From NCBI GenBank assembly GCA_902651635.1, contig CACRSC010000070.1:2233-45818 (forward strand): a DNA stretch of 43,586 bases. Reading direction: 5' to 3'. The notes under the pieces are model-generated. The model did not search any database. It was not told where the DNA came from and saw only the letters and a program-made list of their open reading frames with translations. The stretch's first letter is position 1; every line of letters starts with the position of its first letter. Below, piece by piece: positions 21,707-33,143 of this stretch. A program made the translations under genes and the position numbers. This DNA comes from Mastigamoeba balamuthi (taxonomy: Eukaryota > Evosea > Mastigamoebida > Mastigamoebidae).

Positions 21707-24700
21707 ATGCACAACCAGCCAATGCCACCAACACCAGAGACTCCCTCCAGGTGTCTCTGGTCTGCAATGCGCCACATGAGGGCACACCTGCTTGTGTCCC
21801 TGGCCGTGATCGTGGCCACAGCAGCAGCACTGCTCGCCATGACGATCTTTCTCTCGTCTCGGGAGAAGATCCGAGTCCTCGAGCGGGAGCAGGCAGTGCA
21901 AGAGGCCAAGACGTTCTTCGGGGTGATGGAGAACCAGATTGCTGGTCTTCGCAACATGGACATCACATTCGCGTGGGTGGTACGCTTATTTCAGAAGAGC
22001 GCCTATTTTTGTCTGGCTTACAGAAACCGGTCTACAAGGATTCGGTCTTCAACCAGTTGGTCTTGAAGGACCCCTCATGGTTCGATATGCTTGAGGCTGT
22101 GCGCCAAAGACACGATCTGCAGGCGTTTTTCCTGGTTCTTCCCAACGGAACAGTAACGACACCGACACGACCCCTTCCGCCCTCTGACTCTCACTGGTAG
22201 ATGCTCAGTGGGCTCATGTGGGACGCCAATGGTGTAGAGGTAGCTCCTTCGAATTCCCTGGTTGTGCAAGTGGGGACAAATTTGCTGACGACAGGAGAGA
22301 CGTCAGGTCTCTACTGGATTCCGGAAGTGTCAGTAAAGGCATTTGAGGAATTGCTAACACTGTCTGCAGGGAATGCTCAGTCATTGTGGTCTCAGAGTAT
22401 GTTAGGCGTTCAGATGGATCAGGTGGGGATGTGGGATGGCTTGTGATGGCACGTAACACCAACACTATTCTGCCACAGGTTGCAGAGGTTGCCGACATTT
22501 GCGTATCCCTGTGAGACCTACCAAGTGGCTAATATAACTAAGATGTACACTTGCAGTATTCCTGATTCAACTCAGCACGTTGGAAATCTACACGAAGTGT
22601 GGAAGGGGATTCCGGTCAGGCTGAGCGAGAAATTGACTGGTCTCTCAGCGTTTCCCCCTTCATCTTTCTCATCGGTTCTTCAGACAACTCGGTGAAAAAC
22701 GATGTTGCTGCAAATGATGAATTTGGAAACCTTACATGCTCGTTGAATTCAAACAGTACGCATGCCACATACTTGGCTATCGGAATTGTCCTAAGTGATG
22801 AGATGGGCACTCCGAGAGTCCATGTTCTGATTCGAGGCATAAGAAACGAGGCGCCCACAATCGAGTCCAGTACGTTTATATGAAATCACATAATTCACAA
22901 TGATGTACAGCAACTCGGTTCATTGTGATCATATGCTGCTGTTCTCTGAATGCCATGTTTCTTCTTGTTTATCTCCTTATGGAGTTCTTTGTCTTGAATA
23001 TCCTGACAAGACTGTCTTATCAGATAGTTGAGGTTTCTAATTTGACAACTCAAAATGTAACTTCTTCATTGGAATTGATGGGTTTTCAGATACTAAGTAA
23101 GGTCTTACAGAGTGTTAAGAATCGGCTGATATAATTGGAAAAAGCGAACTGCGCAATGTTACACATGCAGTCAACGAGCTCCTGACAGCATTAGAAACAA
23201 AAACAGAGTACTGATCAACAATGAGGAGTCCGGGATGCTAAAACGTCATACAGGCAGACGGAGTACATTCTGAGTAGCATTTATTCCGAAGAGGTGCTCG
23301 GGCGCATCAAACAAGGAGAGTCCAACAACCTGTCTTTCCCAGAGACCACTGTCCTCTTTGTAGACATCTGTAACTTCACTCTATGGTAAGCTCGCCGTCA
23401 TATTCTGAGTTTAACCAATCAACAGGTCATCTGCATTAACTCCGGATGTTGTTACCAGGTATCTTAATGGTCTCTTTAGTACTATGGACGATATTGTGTA
23501 CAAGGAAGGGGCAACAAAGGTTATGACAATTGGTGATGCCTACGGTAAGCTAATGACTCAATTTTCCACAAGCACATCAGTTCTGATAAATCTCATGTGT
23601 GGAGTAGTGGTTGCCTCTGGATTGAAGACTCATAAGAACAATCCCCATGTTATTGTTGAAATTGCACTGAGGTTTTCGAGGCACGTTGGAAAGTTATCCA
23701 GTTAAATAACTGATGCGTGATTCAGGCTGTGTTGCGGAAAGAAAATGGACCCATCGGAGCAGCCTCTGTTATTCCGAATGGGAATCGCATCAGGGAAGTG
23801 CAGTAGCGCGATGATTGGGCTCAAGAAGAAATTTATGGAGCTCTGGGGACCCTCTGGTGCGTTTCATATCATTGAACACTAGTCCCATCTGATTCGCGCC
23901 CCTTCGATGACAGTGGCGATGAGCCAGCTGCTGCAGGAGTCTGTGTTCCCTGGAGAAATAGTATGCTGTTCACAGACGAAACAGGTGCTCATGGAATCCA
24001 GTGGGGCAGTGTATTGTTTCGAGCCACACCAGGTGTTGCTCGATGACGGCGCATTTACTCAGGCTTGGAAGCTGGTAATCACTGAGGGGGATACACCACG
24101 CACAGACACCGAGTCTGAGAGATTGCTCTCTTCTGCTGGATTGCTCAGCATCATGGCAGATACCGAGGGCCTATCCATTGCTCCTGATGAGAAGGAGACG
24201 ATGTGTTCTCGTTTTCTCAGGTCCCTGAGGCTGGGTGTCGTGCTGGGAATTGCCGCCCTTATGGCCCTATCTGCTGGCGCCCTTGTTGCCTTCCTTGTCA
24301 CTACACTCAGCACGACGACGCTTCACCTGATGGACCGCAGAGCAATTGTTGATACAACGAGGGTGTCACACTCATTGCAGTCTTCACTCGAAAACCTCAA
24401 AAGTGACACAGCTGCATGGGCCGCATGGGTACTACAAATTTCAATCAGCTACACTCATGGCAGTAATTTTGCAGCCTGATGCTGTATCTTATATTTCGGC
24501 TGGAGACTCCAACGGAATCATGTGGAGTTCATTATGGGATAGTGGTCTGGTTTTCTACATCTCGTGGATCGATGGTGGCGTGTTTTTTACACTTAACGGG
24601 ACAGTTCTGAATAGTATCGGCTTCGACTACCCATCTGGAGCACCAAGGAATTTTAGTGAAACTGAAATATCTGTTATCAAACAGCTTCTCGTGGGAGAAC

Positions 24701-26312
24701 AGATCACCTCGGGACTGATCCGTGACCCTATCACGTTCGAGCATTTAATATCAGCAAATGAGATTTCTCATGACTTTATGATACAGAAAGGATGTGAGGG
24801 CAGTATCTGTGTACCCTGTGCAGCTTTTAGGCCAGTCTCCTGTTAGCGGTTGGATTGCATTCTACCGTGACATCAAACGACTGCTTCCAACTATGGCACA
24901 GATGATGCACATGTGTCTCGGTGTCATTCAGACCGAACTGGGCACCACAGAACCCCTGAGTGACTTATGGAAAGCAGAGGGATCTGTGCCTCCAGGCTCA
25001 GATGCAACACGTGCGAAGCAATAATCAGTCATCAGGTAACGACTCACAACTGTCTTGATTGCGTTCAGGTGGTCACACTGCAAGAGTCACGCTCAGCAGC
25101 ACTGACGTCCTGTCTGAGGCGTTTGTGGAATGCCCAAGTGAAGAGAGCAGCCTGCTAAACTCTTCAACTGTCACACTCGAAGGTGCTGTCTTCAGAGACT
25201 TGGTCATTCTTACCATATTTCTGGTTATGTACATCTCACAAGCACGATAGATGGGTGAGAGAGCATTCCTACTGTTTGCCATAAGAGATCCCCAGCTTCT
25301 GTCCGAGGAGAGAAGTTTGTTTGCGATGCTGTGTGGGATCGGTATTGCAATGCTAACATTTGTGCTAATGGGAAGCGTTATTATGATGGAACTCATTGTC
25401 TTCCGTGGTCTCACACGGCTGTCCAGAGCCATAATAGATGTCTCCAGGTCACAGACTGGTAAGACAACTGTTCGGTTCCAAGGCAATATTCTTCTCAGGC
25501 GTATATCACACTCAATCAATTGCCTAATTATGTACCGTGACCTCCAGCACCAGTACAATAGTACTTGTTAACATTTTCTTATGAACCCGCAGGAAATCAC
25601 TTGATCTCATCCAGTCTCTGTTTCCAATGCATGCATTCCGTTCACTACAGCAGGGAAATCTCCCAAACGAGAGCTTTTCGATGGCCAGTGTGATGTTCTG
25701 CGATCTCATTGGCTTTAAAACCTGGGCAACATCTGCTCCACCAGAGAGTGTTGCAGAATTTTTGGGAAGCTTCATCGAGGGCCTTGATGAAATTGTAGAG
25801 ACCTGTGGTGGGTCAAAGATTAAGACAATTCTGGATCTGTATAGTAAGTATCACAATCGGTTTTCTATCTTTTAAAATCGCATTTTCAGTGGCAACCACT
25901 GGAATTCCCCTTGCAACATCTAGGCATGCACAGATGATGCTGCAAATAGCACTGGAGTTCCACAAGTTCGGAAAACAGAAGTCATTCAATGAAGCTGGAT
26001 GTGTGGGTCTTCGTATTGGAATCAGCTCGGGGCCAGTAGCAGGAGGAATTATTGGAAGGCGCAATTGGGTGTATGATATCTGGTCTGATACTGTTAATCT
26101 GGTATGCTGTTGAAGACAATATTTGAATTAACTTGTTACATCCTCCGCAGGCAGCACGGCTGAAGGCAAGGGCCCAAAGTGGATCAGTATTGTGTGATTC
26201 CAGAACCCATGCTCTAACATGCAATGAGTTTGAGTATGACGAACCAGTCGAACTGCTTCTGAAAGGAAAGGGACAGCAGACAGTTTTCTCACTAAGGGGC
26301 AAGATAATGTGA
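21707..26312 (+). CDS. Tandem receptor-type class III nucleotidyl (adenylate) cyclase, about 19 exons, about 1,229 aa
   Basis: It would make cAMP from ATP at the membrane. Order: TM1 (about residues 25-46), extracellular sensor 1, TM2 (about 325-348), HAMP-like linker, catalytic domain C1 (about 415-620), TM3 (about 668-698), sensor 2 with a Cache-like DPITKDVRAVSVYP segment, TM4 (about 950-978), linker, and catalytic domain C2 (about 1022-1229). C1 has both metal Asp (VLFVDICNF, TIGDAY) but reads GPSVAMSQLLQ where GDTVNTASRME is typical. C2 has VMFCDLIGF, KIKTILDLY, YDIW and DTVNLAARL, giving the ATP-type Lys and Asp plus the Asn and Arg. Introns are 38-80 nt; the exon lengths total a multiple of 3. 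Some junctions (near 23692, 25182 and 25531) are less certain. Upstream exons are possible. Codon use is less GC-rich than in neighbouring genes. Confidence 0.85.
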
Positions 26313-26478
26313 TTAGTTGGGGAAATGAACACAAAGATGCATGGTAGCTTGAAATGTGTGAAAGTTCAACACAGAAATATCCCTTTTTATATAAAAGAGA
26401 TAGTAGTATGCCCCTATCTGCTGAGTTTTAAATGAAATTGATACGGCATGCACATTCCTCTGTAATGCAAGAAGCATA
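26313..26478. other. 3' flank of the cyclase gene up to the transposon
   Basis: AT-rich, no reading frame of note. It ends at the TA dinucleotide (26477-26478) that borders the pogo-type element. Confidence 0.6.
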
Positions 26479-27959
26479 GTGTGCCCGGAAAAATCCACAC
26501 CACTGGAAATATCCGCACCACACGACACTCTTTGTTTTAGGGGTGCGGAAGAAGTGCACGGGTGAAACCAGCCAGCATAGCTGCCTCACGCGGATCGCGA
26601 GGACTTCCTGAAGTGGTGCCAGAGGTGGCTGTTGGTCTGCACTGGGTGTGTCTGTTTCTGATGCAGCTGCACGCAGCTCTGCATGTACAGCGTCCAACGT
26701 GAGAAGGCATCCTGCAATATGAACGCCATGGCGGGCTGACGTGTGCTTATGGGGAACGTCTCCCTGAATGATGTAGTCACTGCCATTCAGTACTGCCTTG
26801 GGTCGTAGAGGCCACAGCCCAGAGCGTGCCCATCCTGCTCTCACAGTGTTCTTGAAACAGGCAAAGTACCATGCCTTCTTTACCGCAGCCAGCATGTGTT
26901 CACGCTGTTCATCCTGTGTTGTGGTCCCTCCGAGGCATAGTTCCCTTGTCAGGTATGATTTGAATGCTCCAAAGACACTGACGTTCTGTGGCTGCAGAAT
27001 ATGTGTAGAATGTGCAGGAAATGTGTATACATGGACATTGTGACTCTGCAGATCAGTGAGAGCCTCGGGATTGTTGCGTGATAAGTGACTGTCCATGAAG
27101 ATCATGATGGGAGCATTTGGTCTTCTTTGCATGATGGTGCGCCTTCTCTCTGCCTTGGGAATTACCACATTCCTTGCCCAACAAGCAAAGATCTTCTTGT
27201 TCATCCATCCCTTTTTTGACCCGCCAAATGTGAAGAATTCCAGGAATGAGTATGCCGATGGAGGAAGGTTCACAAGAGGAAATATTAATCCGGGAATCAG
27301 ATGTGTTCCATCTGCACATACAGTTGCTATCAGAGTCACATGCTCCCCATAGTTGAGAACATGACAGATACCGTGCTTGCGAACTGAGTTGCCATTCATT
27401 ATACACAACAACTTTGCTCTTCATGCTTGATGGTGCTATATAGGCCTTGTCCATATCCCAGAGCTGCCAGGCTTCAGGTTTCATTTCCCACAGTACCTTT
27501 GTTGCTCCACTAAACCACTCAGATAGGTCTGCATATGAGAGTTTTCTCTTCTGTATCATTTGATTTTATTAGCCGACTAATTCCAAATCCCATTTATACA
27601 GATGACATACATCTTCGATTAGACGAGGTCGTAGCATTTTGAAGTTCTTGAGTCTTTTCACAAATTTTCGTGCCCAATCAGATGTAAGGTCTGGAATTTC
27701 AGCAGCTGGATCTGCTTGGCGACGTTCCTCAACAATCCTTACAGCCTATGTATCACAAGGTATATTTAGACTTTTGTACAAAAGAACAATTCTATTTATG
27801 AACTGTGATTAATACCTCGTTCATGACATCGGCTAACTCTGGGTCCTTCCTCTCTGTGCTGAAGAACAGGACCATCCAGTTGATGAGGCTCTCAGACTCC
27901 TCCCCGGTCATGTGTGGCATTCGGCCTACAGAGTGCGGCACACGTCCCTTGGTCTTCAT
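26479..27959 (-). pseudogene. pogo-type DDE transposase, two introns, inactivated
   Basis: The transposase would bind the TIRs and cut and paste the element. The frame starts near ATG 27959 (MKTKGRVPHSVGRMPHM). An intron follows at 27815-27746. The next exon carries a CENP-B-like helix-turn-helix segment (LTSDWARKFVKRL). A second intron of about 60 nt then leads to KRKLSYADLSEWFSG. The catalytic core has WDMDKAYI (first Asp) and IFMDSHLSRNN (second Asp). The third position reads ILQPQNVSVFG where LQPLD is typical, so the last Asp is Asn. A one-base-type frameshift lies around 27400-27425, after SSMKSKV. The frame has no stop before the end and translates into the TIR. Two independent lesions make it inactive. 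Confidence 0.85.
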
Positions 27960-28184
27960 CTTTTGTGCCGAATAAAACTGTATCAGGACACCCCTGCTGC
28001 TGCTGTGGCACTCCGCACACTAAACCCCTGATGGATGAGAAAGAGAACCTTCTTCTCGTCGTTTTCTATTGCGCGGCCCTCAGATCTGAGAAGTTCCTTG
28101 CGAGCTTTCACTGCCTGTGGATTCATATTGAGTTTTTCAGAGTGGTGCGGATATTTCTGGTGGTGCGTTTTTTTCCAGGCACTC
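26479..28184 (-). mobile_element. pogo-type (Tc1/mariner superfamily) DNA transposon, about 1.7 kb, with TIRs
   Basis: Terminal inverted repeats of about 44 bp match well. The left end reads GTGTGCCCGG then AATATCCGCACCAC; the right end, reverse-complemented, reads GAGTGCCTGG then AATATCCGCACCAC. Both ends abut TA (26477-26478 and 28185-28186), the duplication expected of the superfamily. A single intron-containing transposase gene lies inside on the minus strand. A second copy begins at 42960. Confidence 0.92.
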
Positions 28185-29256
28185 TATTTGTAGAATATCT
28201 TTTTACTACCATTGAAAGGGCAATACACCTTCTTAGCTTATTAATTTGCTTCTTGCTCTTCTTACTCCTTTAGGCCCAACCCACAAATCAGGAATTGCGT
28301 TTTACATCACGTCTTGTATTGAGAAGGTAAAGCTTATTTAGCAGAATCGGACAATAATAAAATTATATCACTCAAGTGTGTTGTATTGCAGGACACAAGG
28401 CCCCTGGCTTCTTTCTAATACTGCTTGGTCCATTAATTAATGTTGCAGTGCCTGGAGCAATTTTAACAGTTTAAACATTTTATTTAACCCTTCTGCTACC
28501 AATGTGGAATAAGTTCCGTATGAAGCCAGGGTGATTTTTGTAGGGGTCTCTGGCACTCCCAGTAACATAGAAGGATCAGTGACGCCAAGTGGAAAGTGGC
28601 ATTGAGGAAATATGAAAAAAATTGTATATGTGGAACATTGAAGAGATGTTCTGCATCTTCACGCTTCAAATGTGGAAGATATATGATAAATGTGAGAGAA
28701 ATACTCGACAGCCACTGTGTTGGTGCTGTTGCCCAGTGTGGTGGTGTTTTGACAAATCAAGTCACTTTGGTTTCAGTAATTTCGTTTAAGATTACTCTTC
28801 ATAGTGATACATCGTCCCGTTTCGTTGGCCCTGATGGTCTAACTTCTGCCAAGTTTGCACTGCTCAACCCTTCCGACAAGGACCTCAATTTTGCTGATTT
28901 AACAAAGAGGTCATTCAGCAATTGGTTTGGGACATCTGAGCCGATAAACAGAGCCTGTATTCTTTATGCTCTCCACTTCAACAAATCCATTTTGCAGACG
29001 GTATGCTGTTACTATTGGCAAAGCCCCTGCCCTGCACAGTGCCGAAGCACCTTTGTCGGATTTGAAGCTTTCATGTGCCCAGCAGGCAGAGCTGTGGCAT
29101 CGGGCCAGCTTTGGCTCCGAGTTTCCAAAAAGGCACACTTGGCACATCACCAAGTAGAAAATTCAAAAAGACTGTACTCCATTTCGCAACACTGAGCAGG
29201 ACACAGGGATTGCCCAGGCAGCGGAATGTCCATTCGGCTTCTTTCTTGCTGGTCTT
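28185..29256. other. AT-richer interval with a possible piggyBac-like end
   Basis: TTAACCCTTCTGC at 28484-28496 resembles the TTAA target plus CCCTT terminus of piggyBac-family elements; no partner end was found. A 199-codon plus-strand frame (28596-29195) lacks recognisable transposase motifs and its last part is compositionally like noncoding DNA, so no gene is claimed. GC content rises again after 29250. Confidence 0.3.
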
Positions 29257-30833
29257 TCAGGTGTGCTTGGGGGAGAGGCAGGTGGGCGAGGCGATGCTCG
29301 ATAGCCTCGCGATGGCTGCACGTATGTCGTCGACCCAGCGGTCCCTGTCCTTGGCGGTGTCGACCCTGACGACCAGCGTGGCCGCGCCCCCGTCGAACCC
29401 CAGCGTGATGCCGTCGTCGCTGCCCTCGCACGCCTGCGCCGTCATGCACATGAGCCCGTGCATCGCCCTGCACGTGTACCGCGGGCCCCCGGGCGACCCC
29501 AGCGACCCCACGATCGACAGCGGCCACCTGCGCCGCGCCATCACGCACACCGCGTCGCTCAGCAGCAGCAGCTCGCCCGCCACGGGCTCCTGGCCCTCGG
29601 CGACGACCCGCACGGCGCCCCGCCGCACGAGCTTGCGCTGCGGCTGCACCAGAGCGCCCGCGGGCAGGTCGTCGCACTGCGACTGCAGCCGGCAGAGCTC
29701 CGCCGCGTTCTCCGCGTCGCGCTTGCCCTCGTTGACGGCCGTCAGGACGTCCCGCACGAGCGCCAGGGCCGTCTCGAGGCGCTGGCGGCGCGGGTGCGAC
29801 GGGGGCGTCGCCTTGAGCAGCTCGCCGAGCAGCAGCGCGTAGCGGGGCACGCGCTGCACCGGCGTGATCAGCAGCGACTCGGCGTCGCGGCCGTCGGACA
29901 GCTCGCGCGACTTATCGAGCATCGCGCACAGCGCCGAGTTGCGGGCGCAGCCGTTGGCCAGCGCCCTGCGGACCTGTTCGTACGACTGCGCACGCGTTGT
30001 GACCGCCGTGGCCCCAGTCAATTGATTGTTTCCGTTACACGCCGAGTGAGCCGGAGGCAACTGAACCGCATGCCCAAGTGGTTTGAACGACAGGCAAGCC
30101 GAGGGTTACTAGCCCGGTAATTTATGACCCAAATCAATTGATTTGCTCCTGAGGACAAAATGGGTCTTGTTGCAGAGCCTATTGAATCGGCATTCGGTTG
30201 ATCCGCAGCAGGGAGAGAGACGCACTTGGGCGTAGGAGACGTGCAGGCGGAAGAAGCGGGCGACGCCGAGGAACGCGCGCTCGGGCTCGTCGGGCTGCGC
30301 CTCGAGGGCGATCAGGAACTCGGCGTGCACGCTCTGTATCGTCGCCAGGCTCGCGAACTCGCCGCACTCGCGGTACACGTCGGGCGCGGCCGCCTTGACG
30401 GCCATCGCGTGGTTCTGTGTGCGAGCCCCCCATACGAAACAATACACGTGTCAGAGAAAAATCTGGCGGAAAATATTCCGATTTCCAGGAAACGCGAATC
30501 CCCACGTCAACGTCGAATCAAGCTGGAATTCCCTCCCGGGCTTGACGTCAATCCGTGCGTGGCGATGCGACGTGCCTTCTGGAAGAGCTCCATGGCGCGG
30601 AGGAAGGCGCGCTCCGTGTCGACGATCTCAGCGGTGACGAGGGACCTGCGCCTGCGCCTGCCGCCGGCCGCAGCGCCCAGGAGGCCAGCGGCGAGGGCGC
30701 GGTGGGCCCAGCAGGCCACAGAGGCCGCCAGCACCGCCAGCGCGGCCCACAGCGACAGCGCGGCCCACGGCAGCCCGGGCGCAGCCGGATCGGGGGCCGC
30801 GGGGGCCGCAGGGGCGCTCCACGACATCCACAT
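29257..30833 (-). CDS. Membrane-anchored DH-PH domain Rho guanine-nucleotide exchange factor, three exons, about 391 aa
   Basis: It would activate a Rho-family GTPase at a membrane. Exon 1 (30833-30576) encodes a Pro/Ala N-terminus, one hydrophobic segment (about residues 23-48), a basic RRRRR stop-transfer, and the start of the DH domain (EIVDTERAFLRAMELF). Exon 2 (30414-30226) continues with SVHAEFLIALE and ends at GTGCGT. Exon 3 (29985-29257) carries the diagnostic DH helix LLITPVQRVPRYALLLGEL, then a PH domain (about 250-375) ending with the conserved Trp in DRDRWVDDIRAAI. All exons are phase 0. The exon 1 donor is not GT; the best join is AAG|GCACGT (GC-AG), so this boundary is uncertain. 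Intron 2 contains TCAATTGA twice. The DH core is compact. The gene is divergent from the gene at 31180. Confidence 0.82.
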
Positions 30834-31179
30834 GGCGCGGGACGAGGGCGACGGGGGCGGGGGGAGTTGCGGGTGTTGTGGGACGGCATATCAGCGAGAT
30901 TCTCGCGTGACACGTGGCCCTATCTAGATTTTCGACCGCTCGGTTCGTGCCCCGGAGCGCCGGTTCGCATGCGTGCTCGCAGCTGCGGCGGCTGCGATGG
31001 CGCCCGTTTGCCCCACGCTCGTGGCGTGCAGCGGAGGGGCACTGCAGCCGTGGATAGAGAGTGGAAATCTGTGGCCCCGCAATTGAATCAGAGGGGAGAA
31101 TAAATGCAATCAGGACATTATTAGCGAAAAAAGAAGAGAACCAAAAAGCAAGTTCAGAGCGATCCCGCCTCCCAGCGCC
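30834..31179. promoter_or_regulatory. Bidirectional promoter region between the DH-PH and PPxY membrane-protein genes
   Basis: The 346-bp gap separates two divergent start codons, so both promoters must lie in or near it. It contains CAATTGAATCA at 31080-31090 and an AT-rich stretch (31090-31145) close to the plus-strand start. No clear TATA box is seen. Confidence 0.4.
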
Positions 31180-31638
31180 ATGAAGACACGCTGCGTCGCT
31201 ATAGTCGTGCTCTGCGCCGCCCTCGTCGCCCTTGCCAGCGCCAGCACGGCTTCCTCGGACTCGCAGGCCAGCGAGGCCACAGAGCTCCCGGACGGCCCCT
31301 GCCCCTGCTCCGCGTCGTCGTCGGACCCCAACGACGCACCCGCCACTGGCCTCAGCCACCACGAGCACCACAAGGGCCACCACAAGTGCGACGCCGCTGC
31401 CTTCGCTGCCTTCGTCGGGATGCTCGTCGGCTTGGCCGTGGGGTTCGTCGCTGGCTTTGCTGTGGCTACCACCAGGCTGGCCAAGAGGGCCGCGGCCCTG
31501 CACGAGGCCCAGGAGCAGGGGCAGGGGCAGGGGCAGGACGTGAGGCGCCCCGTGCCCACACAGAGCTGCCGCGGTGCAGAGGCGCAGCAGTACCTCCTCG
31601 AGCAGCAGCCCCCCTCATACGACGAGCACTGCAAGTGA
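31180..31638 (+). CDS. Small single-pass membrane protein with His-rich ectodomain and PPxY tail, 152 aa
   Basis: A single exon from ATG 31180 to TGA 31638. It has a signal peptide (residues about 1-21, VAIVVLCAALVALASA), a Ser/Cys-containing ectodomain with HHEHHKGHHK, and one transmembrane helix (about 73-97) rich in spaced Gly (FVGMLVGLAVGFVAGFAVA), which favours helix packing. The basic cytosolic stretch has a QGQGQGQ repeat, and the C-terminus contains PPSYDE. PPxY is the ligand of WW domains, for example in Nedd4-type ubiquitin ligases, so recruitment to such a partner is a reasonable inference. The His cluster could bind metal. It is divergently placed next to the DH-PH gene. No ortholog is recognised. 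Confidence 0.7.
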   Translation: MKTRCVAIVVLCAALVALASASTASSDSQASEATELPDGPCPCSASSSDPNDAPATGLSHHEHHKGHHKCDAAAFAAFVGMLVGLAVGFVAGFAVATTRLAKRAAALHEAQEQGQGQGQDVRRPVPTQSCRGAEAQQYLLEQQPPSYDEHCK

Positions 31639-33143
31639 CCACTCCTGGCTGCAGCCCTCCCACCCATCTCTGCATTCGGACACGCCCATGGCGCCACCCA
31701 ATTGACTCGCTGATTTCCTGCTGTGATGGTCCAGAAGATCTGTGATACTAGTATGAGGCTGTGGGATTTGCCATTCAATTGATTGGTCAACCTCTTGCAA
31801 TATTGTAGACCCTGTGAGGCAGCAGCTCGTCCTGATGATCAGTGCCCTGGCCCTCATCATTTGCTGCACCCCGTGCATTGCATTCACTCTGCCCCAGTGC
31901 ATTGGCTGCACAGTGCCAGCACTGCGGGTGCCCATGAACTTGTCAGTGGAGAGCTGTGCCGCCCTCTAATGCGCAACAAAGGGACGGCAGCAGATGTGTG
32001 CAAGGACAGCTAGTCGAGATGGTGAGAGCATCGGTGAGTTTGTCTCCACACGGGAGTCATTGACTCCAGTAGTCCTCAACATCGTTTAACATGATCAGTG
32101 CCTGCCTGCCTCCCTGCAACTGGGTGTCCCTGTGCCAGCTCCCCGTAACTCAGTTACACGCTGTACCTCCGTCCCGAGAACTACACTGGGTGAAACATGC
32201 GAGATAGGGCTGCCAGAGCTGCCTGTGCCATGGTCATGGGGGTTCTGTACTCTGCCCAGGCCGATCAAGTCGTCAGGCAGCTCCATGAGAGGAGAACCTG
32301 TACTGGCTCCCACCAGTGGTCCTCAGTGAGAGGGTCAATGATTCAATTTCTAGAGGCGTGGTAGCGGCAACAGCCACGTGGGCGCCCTCCCGGCTGTATG
32401 GGCACCCATACGGGTGTGTTCCGAGTGCACCCTCGGCCGTCGTACAGGCGCTGAACAGGGGACCCCAGACGAGGCCCACCGGAGATCAGGTGTGCGGGCA
32501 GAGTTCGCTCCTCCCGCAGCTGCATGCCCTGCACCTGCAGGCGATCTCTCCCTTTCGCCGGTGGTCAACGCAGTCCAGTTACGTCCTCCACTCCGCTGCA
32601 CCCCACAGGTGTGTTGACTCTTCGCTGAACTCTCTGACCCGAGAAAGGAGTCAATTTTGTTCTGCGTTGTTGCTGGGACGGGTCGCTCGGTAGGCGCGCA
32701 GGCGAGCACACGCGGGAGCAGGCGCGGGGGACAGCGGCTGCCACGTGGCTGCTGTGTTGTCGTACAATGTGCAATGCCCGTTCTGAGCGCAGGTCGGAAA
32801 GTGCGGGCAAATGTGAGTGTCTTTCGGTCTCTGGCCCGCTCGGCCCCCCGGACGCACGCCAGGGGGCCCCCCACAGCGAGAGTGTGCCCGGATGCGGGCC
32901 GGGTGCCCCCGGGCCCCCTGTGCAAGCGCCTGTGCCCAGCGGCCGAGCCCAGGGCCGCAACTCCCGTTTGGCACAGGAGGTGCAGAGGTGCACAGCGCCA
33001 GCTGATATCTCCCCCGTATCACGAAAGGTGCACAGAAGATACACGCCTGCGAGAAAAAGTGCAGAGGGCGTTGGGGGGACCACCGCAGCACACACACACC
33101 CCCAGCAGCGCCGCTCACCCTCCCCGCACCCCCCGCGCCGCCC
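31639..33143. other. Interval with a possible small hydrophobic Cys-rich exon
   Basis: CAATTGA motifs lie at 31699-31705 and 31775-31782. After an acceptor-like ATTGTAG, the frame from about 31809 to the TAA at 31967-31969 encodes a hydrophobic, Cys-rich segment (MISALALIICCTPCIAF, ATG 31835). It may be a small gene or an exon whose partner is unseen. The remainder (32000-33143) is GC-rich with overlapping frames and no recognised gene. Confidence 0.3.

Noticed and set aside
28596-29195. A 199-codon plus-strand frame as a host or transposon gene
   Set aside because: No recognisable domain, no catalytic motif, and the last third overlaps sequence that looks like 3' flank of the DH-PH gene.
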